DNA from: Brachypterus glaber
Lineage: Eukaryota > Arthropoda > Insecta > Coleoptera > Kateretidae
Direction: 5' to 3'
DNA: 64,000 nucleotides
NCBI GenBank assembly: GCA_958510825.1
Contig: OY294051.1
Location: 124,001 to 188,000 of the forward strand
Positions within the stretch are counted from its first letter, which is position 1, and each line of letters opens with the position of its first letter. Positions 33,801 through 45,800 of the stretch are shown piece by piece. Below the pieces are notes generated by a model. It was not told the DNA's origin. It worked only from the letters and a program-made list of their open reading frames with translations, and did not search any database. Both the position numbers and the translations under genes were made by a program.

Positions 33801-36800
33801 GAAAATGTGAAGAAAATACAGCAAAAGTTTAAAATAAACTAGCCACAAAGCCAGTTCTTTACACGGATTATTTAAAAACCAAAATTTATTCTTTTTTTCA
33901 CTAACCTTGCTAAATAATTTTCCCCCAATTAAGGGGCTAAGGAGGTCATTTTTTTTTAATTTTTATTTTTTTCATACACAATTTTTTTTCTCCTTTATAT
34001 TATAGATAAAAATATCTATCTCGGACGAGCGAGAGGACTTCTTCCTAAAAAATTTTGGGAAAAAATAATGTACTTTGGATTTCGATTTTGTTTAAAAAAT
34101 CGTGTTTTGCTCGAACAACTAGTCTGACCAATATAGAATAAATTACATTAAGAATGAAGTCGTACAGGATACAAGTCATGGTATGCAAGTAGGACGAAAT
34201 AAACCAATCGAAACTATGACTTTTATTTTCAGCGCATTTGAGTGGTGAATTTTGTCTTGCATTTCATTTCCACAAAATGAAACTTGTATCTTATACGATA
34301 GTTAAATAGATAAGAAAATTGTGGCCATAAAAGATTTTATTATAATAACCTTAAGGTATTTTGATGGCTTTCGGGAGAAACATCTTTTCCGTAAACAAAA
34401 AGTTTTAAGTAATATTTATGAGCATTGATTTTATGTCTACGAAAAGATTTACTTACCAGTTGTCCTGACATAAAACTCCGTATGTCTCTTCATGTTTCAA
34501 ACATCATGAGAAAATGTTTCAAATCAAATTAAATTTCATACGTAACGCAAAAGTTTGCAGTTTTGTTCCCCCCATGTAACGCTTCGTAACGCTTAGACTT
34601 TTCCCCCTATAAATACGTAACGCTAAGTCCCCCTAAAAAAATGTTTGGGTGAAAAAACTAACCGTTTTTATTTTTTTTAATAATAAGGAGCGTTACGTAA
34701 CGCAATATCAGTTCTCCTTCTCCCCCTCGCAACGCATTCGCTAAGCACCACCCACTCCCCCTACGTGTATAAGTATGATCCCATAGAATGTCAAATTTTT
34801 ACAAAAACCTACTAAGTTATAAATTTTTAGAAGGCTATCAGGTTGTTTTTGATAATTTGTTAACAAAGTTTTACAAAAATTAATAAATTAAAATTTTACT
34901 TAAACCATGGTTTACAATTCGCAATGTGTGAGCAAGTTCATGGGAATTAATTACTAAAAATTCAAATAATGCATTTTTTGTTTGGTAAATTATGTTTTAA
35001 AATTACTTCCAGTTTTAGCGAAACTGTTTGTTTAAACAGTTTACTGTGGAATATAAAACGTGGAGCAAATTGTATTTTTAGGAATACCCGAACAACTGTG
35101 TTTGGCATGGTAAAATGATAAAAGACTGATCATACATAGAGATATTTTTCGCTAAAAATAACACGTTAAAATTTCACAGGAAATATATGTTTGAATAATA
35201 TGACGTCCTTTAAAAGTCAAATTAGTTTAAAAGCATAATTTTAAAACCAGGTCATCATAGTATTTACAAAGTCTCATGCAAATGCCAGGAAATTGTCAAA
35301 TATTAACACTAAGAAGTCCATATTTAAGCAACAGACATTTCTGAAGAAAAGCTCACAACCCATTAATTAATTATACCTTTCAACCGATCTCGTCAAAATT
35401 CAAGTTTTTCAATTTAAGTTTACTTAATAAACATTTTATAAGTTTATAAGTGTTACGTAACATTTTTACAGACACCCCTCCCCCTAGAGCGTTACGTAAT
35501 ACTTGAACGTTCCCTTAGCCGAAAAAATCGTTCGCTCTTGTTATATTAAAAAATTATCTCCTTGTACAAATTTACACTTAAGTGAAATTTACAATATTCT
35601 TTAAACTCAGTTTATCTTAAAGAAAATGTTTTGAGTGTAAAGTTTGTCAATGTCGTTTTCTTAAAAGAAAATAGCATTACTTACCCGTCGCCATAACATA
35701 AAAGTCCTTATCCTGGTTCTTCCTGATCAATAACTTGATGACGAACAGATACAGAATCCCGAAGGCTAATTGCATCCCGGACGTTAACAGATGTGCCAGG
35801 AAAGCGGCGCCACAGACTAACCAACCCCAACCACCTGGAAAATCCAACACCGGGAAATTAGACGCTTTGAGGAGAAATACGTTTTTTACGATGAAACTTC
35901 CGGTATACACTTAAATAATACAACTTGAGCTTCCGGTTAATTAGCAAAATGCACACAGTGAAAAATTAATAGCGAAATCACTGTTATATTAAATAAAACA
36001 AGCCGTGAAGATATGTAATACTACAGTAAATGGTATATTGCATTTTCCCAAATACTGGAATTTTACATACATTTAATTTTTAATTTTTTAAAATACATGC
36101 GATATTCGCGATATTTAAAACAAATCTTGTGAGATGAGGACGTCATTCGTTAAAATAACCCTCGCTTTTCTCACAGATCTACCAACCGCAACAGCTAGAA
36201 AATACAACACCGGAAAAGAAAACGCTTTTCCGAGTTGTTCAGGAAAATACACTTTAATAATACAAGACTTAAAGTGAAGCTTCCGGTAAAATACACACTG
36301 AAAAAAACGCAGTCTATAAAAAAAATCAGTATTATTTTACATGTCGATATAGAGATAGTATGCTAGCATAAGGTAAATTTTTCTGGCATAAAACTTGCCT
36401 AATGTAAGCTACTGTCACAGTCCATTTTTTTTTTAATTTACTTAATCTTTTCTATTTGTCGTGGTTAGAAAAGGTAAAAATTTATATAGACAACCCTAAG
36501 TGGTACTTTTAGGGCCCTAGTATTTGTAATTTTACTAAATTTAAAAGCCTTGATATCTATATTTTTTCCTTTTGAGTACAAAAATAAGCCTGCAAAATCT
36601 TAGCCTTATCAAAATAATGATGAACACGTTATTCTAACGTCATATTTCTGACGTCATTATAACGTCAGTGATGTTACGTCCCTGGGCTGTGACTTATACA
36701 CGTCACTGGGACGACAGCAAGATATCGATATTTGCGTGATTTTAGGGTTTTTAGGGCACTAAAAGTACCCATAGGATTGTGTCTATAAATGTTTACTCTA

Positions 36801-39800
36801 AGGGCGTCTAACCATGACAATTAGAAAATATTAGGTAAATAATTTTTTTTTGGGCCACCACTTTATGTAGAGGCGCCTCCGCCAAAATTGCAAATGTTAA
36901 TTTTTTATTATAAATTTTTTTACATTTTTTCTTCAGCGCTCACTTATGTAATTTTACTATGTAAAAATTATGTTAAATAATTTTCATGTTTTTACAGTGT
37001 ACTTTCTATTCAGTGAATACTATTCACACTCTATTTGGCATTTCCGCACTTTCCAAGAGTTCTTACTGCAAATGATATTTGTGTTAAAACCAGTCACGTC
37101 CATTTGCGAATTGAATTGATTCGTTAGGGAAACTATTGACGTTTGAAAATAAGCAAACAAGGCTGAATGTAGGTCTCTTAAATAGGTCCCGAAAAAGCGC
37201 TAATAAAATAATTTAACACTCCAGGGTGATTCCACATTAAAGCTAAGAAATAAAAGTTCGTTACACCCTGCCCCAAAAATAAATATTAAGTAAGTTATGG
37301 AATCACTTATGGTATTACACTAAGAAAATAATTTTCATGTATTTTTACTCAAAGAATCCATAAATTTGTAATTTCGCACGTCTATGCGCTCCTCCAGTAA
37401 AATATACAAACTAAAATAACTTTAAATAATTGGCCTTAATAATACTAAACTACACGCAAAACCTCGTCCCTTTAGCTCAAAGGCTTCCAGAGATATTAAA
37501 TAAAAAAACCCATTTTTGGTATCCCCTTAAATGGGCCATAACTCCCTTAGGACCGATTTGCGTACATGTAGTATATGTCCCTTCAAGGATGGACGCGAGT
37601 TCTGGGAATAATCTGTATAGTAAAATTAAAAAGAAAAATATTTTTCATTAAATCAAGTTATATTTTCCATGTTTTAAAATTTGATTTTATCATTTTTTTT
37701 TGTAAATTTGGAGGTAAATTTAATGTGTAAGCAACGCTAAACTAAATTCTCTTCCCTACTTCAACGTGAATTTCCCGATAAAATATCTCTGGAGGGCCAT
37801 TAATTGCCATCCTCGACTAAATTTATCCTTAACGGTTTAGCAGTTTTTTTCTTCTTTGATCCACTTGTTCTACCCTACTTTTGCCAAATATTATTATACT
37901 ATTCATAGCGCGTGAGCGCTAGAATAGTATTATACGGTATTTTTGAATTTTCCAAAATCGCCAAATTCCCTTAACAAAAAATTCGTTGGTACATGATAGA
38001 TGTGTTTCATGTAAAAATAAGTGACTTTCAAAATGTTCGATGTCACGTTTGTGTACACGATAACTCAAGAACGAATTGTCCGATCGACTATAAAATTTCA
38101 GGAAAAAATAAGTTCTATAACATTGTTATTGAACATAAAACATAAAAGTTATGCGGGGTTAAACTACTAAAAAAATCAAAAGAAGAATAAAGTACTTTTA
38201 TTATCCATTCAACCAATTTTGAAAAAAAATCATCAAAAATTAAAGGTGGCGCAACTTTTTAATGTATTATAAAAAATAGAAGGAAAAGTCCGATAAACTC
38301 TACATTTTCAAGAAAAGTTAGTTTTTAAAATAAATATATAAGTAATCATAGAAATACTTAAACAAAAAAGTCAAAGAGGGGGCCAAATTTAAATTTCGCG
38401 CACGAGATTGAAGACATTTTATATCGAGAGAGAAACCGCGATATACTCTCCACGTGAAGAGTGTTTAATTTAATACGAAGCATTACATAACTTCACGGCT
38501 TGTTCTAGTTTATTTTAGCTTGAATTTCAAGTCTTCTATTATTATTTTTTCTCGTTTTAGTCGCTTTTATAAAAATTACTGGAAAAACAGCTAAATTTTA
38601 TTTGGGCTAAATTTTATTTGGGCTAAATAAATCATAATCAGAATTTGCACTAATGAAATTATCACCTTCTTAATTTTTTTATGCAATAGTCAATCAAAAT
38701 ATCTTTCGTGCAACTTGAATTATTTGACAATACCTAGTCATATCAAAAAATACTTGCTTTAAGGACCTGAATCTCGTGCTTTCATGCGTAAAAAAATGTT
38801 CAAGCAAAATGCTTTTGATCTCAAAACAAAATTTTCAATAATTCCAACTTGCACTAAGGATATTACTGTTGAAAATTAAGTCAATATTAAAAAATTCGCT
38901 GGGTAATTATTGCAGAATAAAAAGTTAAAAGGTATGCATTATGCATGATTTTTCCTCCATCTATCATTTTTATTTAAAGTCAATTTATTTCGTTGAGAAT
39001 ACTAATGCATTGTATCACATCTCTTTTATTTTTCTGTCAAGAAATAAATGTGACTCTCGACTTGTGAGCAGAATACTTAAAAACTTTTCAACAAATTATT
39101 TAAATCTCCTTTTTATGTCTTTTTAAATTTTTAATCGACTAAGATATTTGGGTATCCTTTTTAATGCTCTTTTAAATTGCGACAAGAATTTAATTACTAG
39201 ATAATTATATATAAAAAAACGATCGGAAAACGATCGCGTTGGCAAAAAAATAATTTTTGTTTTTTTTTACGTTTTTATACATGTTACACATGAAAAAACG
39301 AATTTACGAGAAAGGAAATTTGATAGAATAAACCAACGAACTAATATCTCTTTTCTCTAGAATAGGCATTTCATTTGTAAAAACTGACAAAAACGTAGCC
39401 AACATATACATTTGTCTGTCTTTCTCGCACAGCTTTGTTCTAACAGAGACAACAATAACAGTTACTAGTAACTGTTATTTCTCAGGCCTGAATATACCTA
39501 CTATTTGTTTACAAACAAACCGAGATGTTGGCGATACTTTATATTAACGGTATGCGTATTCTAGAGAGAAGAGTTATTAGTTCGTTGGAATAAACAGGCA
39601 GATCTTTCTGTCCAAAAATTTATAACCACGATAACTCGAGAACGCCTTGTGCTATAGACTTTAAATTTAAACCAAAAGATTTATCATCCAAAGTTCTAAG
39701 ATTGGCTTGTTGTTTGGTAAAAAAATTACGTGTTCTTTTCCTGCAAAAATTTTAGTTGAAAAAGTTAAAATACTTATTTTTTAAAAATGTTATTATTTCA

Positions 39801-42800
39801 TTTGTAATTTTGTCTTTTTTCGTATTTTTGTTACGTAAAATGTATAGTATTGTTTATTTGGTAGAAGTTTTTATGTCCTTATAAAAATTTAATCGAATAC
39901 AATATAAAATAGCGCTTTTTTACTGTGCCAGTAAATTGCCAGATCTCGAGTCATTAAATTTTAACTATTTCCACTTTTTAAATATTTATTTGACCAGTTT
40001 GCATAAAACTTTTAAATGCAAAACCGAAAGATTTCGACCAATGAAAAGCAAGAGCTTAATTATTTAATCTTGAATTCTGTATAGCATACAAACTAGCATA
40101 CATTCTAAAAAACTCACAAAACCGCAATATCTTTTTTTTTATTTTTCAATTTGGACCAAGCAAGAAATTCGTGACAAACAGTAATCTATGTTAACTAAGA
40201 TAATCTTTACAAAAATTTTAATTAAATCGGTCCAGAAATATTGGATATAGAGGAGAATTCTAAAGCCTTACGTAATTATCTTACAAATTTTTACAACTTT
40301 TCCCCAAGAGACTTGCGTTAGTAACAAATTTAAAAAAAAATGTATTGCTTTTTTTTAAACCCAAAGAGATGATTTCCGTAAAAAAATCTGTTTGTCGGTC
40401 TGTCTGTCAGGTAAATTTTGACCACGATAACTTGAAAAAGCTTTGAACTAAAGACTTCAAATGTAGACCACATAATTCTTATTCAATGGAATTGTTTTTG
40501 GTAAAGATTGGGGTGGGGTAAAATCTATTTTTTGAATTTTTTCCCGTTTCCTTTAAATAAAAAAATACGTCTATGTCAACATTTTCATTTGTATTGATAA
40601 AAAATTAAGAGAATCATTGTTTTTTGTACTGATATTCACCCAGAAATCAATATTCCATTTCAAAGATTAGATTTTTAAGAGCTTTTTCGTATTTTACACG
40701 TTTTAAAATACTATGTTACAGGCTATATTTCCGAAGTTGTATTTGTCGAAAAACAGGACAAGAAAATTGCTTAAAATATCTGCGTATATTTTCATCATTT
40801 AGCCATCTGAAAATGAAATCACATTCATCTAACGTTTGGTCAAGTCGTTTTAACGTTATTTTCCACAAGGGTAGTACTGCCAATAAACAAGGATTCCCCT
40901 TAATTTAAAAATAAAGAAAAATAAAAAAAAATCAAACCTTTTACCAAAAATATTTTTTGTTTGGATTAGTTTACATTATTCCTATCGATAGGTATATCGA
41001 TTTTCTACCAAAACAGCTTAGAATTTTAAATAATGCCATATACTCGACCATATATGGTCGAAAAGTCCTTAGCTCAAAGCGTTTCCGTGGTCATTTTTCA
41101 GGATTTTTCTAGGAGAAAGGAAAAACAGAACAAGAATATTCCGTAAAATATCTGAGTAGATTTCTAAGGGAAAGTTTTCCACAAAAGAAAACCTAACTTC
41201 CAGCTATAGATAATCCTAACAGGGTTTATTCAAGCTTTCTGACCGTAAAACGTTTGGACTTTTTTTGACAACATTTACAGAAAACAAGCTTTAGAAAATA
41301 TTCTATATTGATTTTAATGTTATTAGTCCTAGGACTAGTGTAAGGCATTTCTTCATCCCACCCTATTAGCCAATTTTTGAATTTCCCTAAAATTCCTACA
41401 CCCCACATCCTTAGTTATTTGTGAGCAGTATTCATTTCTAGGCCAGTCCTTAAAAATGTAATCAAGAGTATGGAAGCTCGGTTAGTGCGCCACACAAAAA
41501 CCTAAAAACTGGGCTTTTTAAAAACCTAAAAACTGGGTTAAAAATTAACAATTGTCTAATCCTGTTAAAAGCCGAAAATAAAAAATATGTGCGGATTACA
41601 TGTATAATGTTATTATCTCTCTATGCAACATGAATTTTAATCAAAAAGAATTATGGTTCCGCTGTTGAATAATTTAATTAATCTGCCCCAAATTGCTTTA
41701 TTTCGCACTCATCCATCCTCTCTTGACACTAACTTACAGCCCTAACATGCCTGTATCTTGTTTGCAGAGGGCCGATTCCCAGCCAAACCGATTTTATCCT
41801 TTCCAAAGTCCAATTTTGAAAATACGCGCAACCCGACGTAAAATTTCAGGTAGAACCATGAAAAAAATATCATCCCCTTAATTTTTTGTATACTGCATCC
41901 CCCATAATTATTTTATTTTTAACCAGTGATATTCGTTCTTGTTAACGTAGGGCTATAACTAATTATAATTTTAAAAATGTTTAGCCCAATATACGAGAGA
42001 CAACCTTTTTTTACGGTTTTTACCCACTGGGGGTATTTGTTAAAATTTGTTTAAAAAATAATATCAATAACCGATTTTGAATACCATTTTAGACACTAGA
42101 TGCAAAAATCAATTAAATAGCGTTTATAGTTTAGCAGCTAGAAGACGATTTCCGCACACAGCCAGACAGACAGACGACAGACTTTATGTCAGAAACAAGT
42201 AGTAGTGTTTTTGATCGTCTTCACTGGGAATAATCCCCGCTGAAAAGTTCCCGAGTTCCATTTGAAGTTGTTTGTAATTAGCGCAGCTTGAAATTAAATG
42301 TAGGATTTTGCTGATCAAGTTAAAATTAAACGGCCAAAATAGTGAGTGGTTTTAGAATAATATTTTTAAACTCTACGTAGATTCTCCAGGAAAAAGCATG
42401 AACTTTTAAAGATTTTTTTATATTTAAGCATTTTAGGTTTTATTTAAAATCAAAAAGAGTTGTCCCAATAAAATTAAAGCACGCAAAATTACGTAAATTA
42501 GTTAATTAATCCATTATTTATTGCTTTTTTTTTATTGAGACACATCTAGATAGTTATTTAAATTAAGTAGTATTAACAATAAACATAAGGAATCCGCACA
42601 CTGGACGTTAATTATGCGTAAATTTATCATAAAAATTAAAAATCTGAAAAGAAAATTTGAAATAACACCTTCTCAAAGAGATCAGTCGACACTAGGAACT
42701 TGTTACGTTATGTAAAACATAACGTTTTATAATTGTTACTGTAACAATTTGCATTCAATAACTGTAGTTGCTTGGCGTTCCAACATTGAATTAACGTACA

Positions 42801-45800
42801 TTCTGATGTGTAAAAGTTTATATTTGATAGTAAATAAAATTACTTTTTATATACCGGATATTTTTATAAAATTACATATTCCATACCGTAAAATCCGATT
42901 AAAAAAAATAAACAATACATTTTATTTGTAAAATAAACAAATATTTAGTTTGTATTATAAAATACCGGTACGCATATAGTTTGACGCACGGCTCTGTGGC
43001 TACGGAAAATATTGTTGGAATGTGTATGCAAGTGGGAGGCCCCTTTTAGGCACGCACGCCTTATAATTCTCTTGACGGAAAGAAGAGAGCGCAAATTATC
43101 CCTCCCCCTTTCGTCAGAGACTTTCTTTCATGCGGAGAACTATAATAGGGTATTTTGTGGCCAGGTAATGTGTACCGGAATATCATATAACTAATTTAAA
43201 CTGAAGTTTTATCAACTTTGATAATAGATTTTAAGCTTTTAATAAATGATATTTTGTTTGGAAGTTTTTTGGTGACAAGATAAAACTCTTTAACTTTATT
43301 ATACAAAATAATTTTAAATGTTCAAAGAAATTAAAAGACGGATGTTGCTAATTTTTCCAAAGTAGGAACTGAAAGAATAAGTAACGGAAACTCCTTGTTA
43401 GCATTTTAAAGTTTGAACGTTTATTTTGTCGGCTTTCTCAGAAAGAAAGTCAAACTTTAAAACCAAATTTTAATTAGAATTCATTGCGTACCACTTTAAA
43501 TTTCTTTTAACTTCTTTAGCTTTGTGTTTTTATCCAAGCAAGCGTGAGATTCTGTCTGTAATTGAGGGGCAATTGAGAAAATTTCCACAAAGATCGTTTA
43601 TTAGGTTTCATCTCAATAGAGCTTTTCCATCTTTATGTAGTAGGCCGCAGAAAATTTCTCTTTCTATATACACTAGAAGTCATAAGTAATAGATAGCTTT
43701 AGAACATACCATTATTTATCATGTCTTCAGACTGTGAAATCAATTTTCTTCACCTATAGCAATAATGTTTTTTTCTCTTCTAGTATCAGTAAATTTTATA
43801 AACAACTGATATCTGCCACCTGATTTTCCTTGAACTGCAAGGACATGTCATTGCTTATAATTTTGAATGGACAAAATGCAACCATATTTTGCCATTGGAT
43901 ATAAAATGAGCATGGCAAATATTATAAACAAATTAATTAATATAACATATTATTTAGTAAATAAACAATTTACCGATGTTTTCACAAAGGTCAGTTACGA
44001 AGAATTATATATAATTTACAAAAAACTGATTTAAGCTTATGGTAGTGGTTCTTTATTTATTTTGAACACAAAGTAGAGAAGACTAGCTTTACTTTTCTTG
44101 AAGATGACCTCTACTGTATTTTTAAAACTGTTTAAATAAACAAATAAACTAACTGCCTCTAGTGTATTTCCCTCAGGAAAGTTCCCAGATCCTCCTTCGT
44201 TAAGTAAAAGCTATTTCATCCAAATACAAACACAAAACTTGACCCAAATGGATGCGGTTAGAGCTGAATAAATAAACAAAATGCACTCCAGTGTTTGTAT
44301 AATTAAACAAACAAGAAAAATGTATATTTTTAAATTAAAAGCTATTTGAAAATGTTTTAATTTGAGATAAAATATTCTTGAGTTGAGAAAATAAAAATTT
44401 CTTTTGTGTATAAAGGTTTCTTTGTGGCATATGTATTATTTTTAGGAACAGGATTATTAAAAGCACTAAAACTCTTAAAAATACTTATTACATTTTTAGA
44501 TAAATATATCTTTTTTATTTTAAATGCTATTAAAACATGCTCTATGTCATTTAAAAGATAATTTAATTCTCTATAATGTTAAAATATATAAATAATATAT
44601 GAGGAAAGACTGAAAATATGGGAGAGATTGGCGTGTCATGTAGATCAAAATTTTAAACGTTAAAATATACATATTTCCATTTTTAAATTCATATATCTTT
44701 ATCTTCAGCCCTCTCAATCTAAGCTCCATCTAAATCGAAAGAGAATTTAATTTTCTACAAAATGATGTTAAATTATGTAAAAAATATCTGGAGAAAGACT
44801 GTCGAAAATAGCGGAGAGACAGGCAGTGTCATGTACTTTAAATTTTAAACCTAAAATATATTTCCATTTTTAATGTATCTTTGTTATCTTCAGTCCTATC
44901 AATCTAAGCTTTATCTTTATCGAAAGAAAATTTAATTTTCTACAAAATGATATTAAATTTTGCAAAAAATATTAGGGGAGAGACTGAATAAAATAGGGGA
45001 GAGACGGTAGAAAGTAGGGGATAGACCAGCAGCAAATTGGTATATTTATTCTTTTAAATCAGGGATGGTAAAGTTTGACTTAGTCCGGAAAAAGTAATAA
45101 TTTTAACCGTTTAAATATTGTTTTTAACCAACCTTGTGTTAACTAGTTAAAACTAGAGACAAACAGTGTTTTTTTTCGGTCAATTGCTAAAAATATCAGA
45201 TTTTTACCACTTAATCTTCATTGAGATTCACCCCACATGCGCACATAATTTTACTTGCCTTCCGGGTAATAGTGTTGCTTGATCGTCGCGGTGTCCACGT
45301 CTCTCCGTCGCAACGCCGGCACATTCCGGTGCAGCGAGTGCAGCTCCCGCTCGCACAGGACGGGGAAAGAATCCTCCTCGACATCGTGGTAGCGCTGGAT
45401 CGGTGTCGGGGTTGCTCTTTCTGCAAATAATAAAGCACATTAAAATACAAATTCATGTTAAACTAAAGTTATGAATTAAGGTTTTATTTTATATTGATAG
45501 AGCATATTTAAATTGATATATCTTTATTATCTGTCGTGCTATCATGCAAATAAAAATTTAATATTCCATAAATACTTATTTTACATTTAAGCTAATGTCT
45601 CTTTATTATCTTTGACGCTATCAATACAAGCTCTCATTTGAAAGAAAATTTAATTTTCTACAAGAAGTTATAAAATAAAATAAAAAATATTTGGGGAGAG
45701 ACGGTCGAAAATAGGGGAGAGACTGGCAGTGTCAATTACGCTAGCAAAATTACTTTGTCAGCTTTCGCAGAAAACGTTGCATGTACACAGGTGATTATTT

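Larger units (their letters stand above)
36841..45258 (-). other. Distal part of the transporter intron between exons 2 and 3
   Basis: Besides the listed repeats I find no exon. Several ORFs of about 60 codons are low-complexity. There are repeat copies at about 39600-39730, 40380-40520 and 42780-43185. The last shares CCGGTACGCAT and ATGTGTACCGG ends with 8036-8272. Confidence 0.6.

Noticed and set aside
33731..34500. Exon 3 relics as functional mutually exclusive exons
   Set aside because: Copy a has an in-frame stop and a frameshift, and copy b keeps only the last dozen codons, so neither can encode TM1 as the sequence stands.
45221..45430. ORFs on the plus strand and in another minus frame over 45211-45456
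   Set aside because: Shadows of transporter exon 2, which is GC-rich. Only the frame ERATPTPIQ...HYYPE joins to EGGWGW of the next exon.
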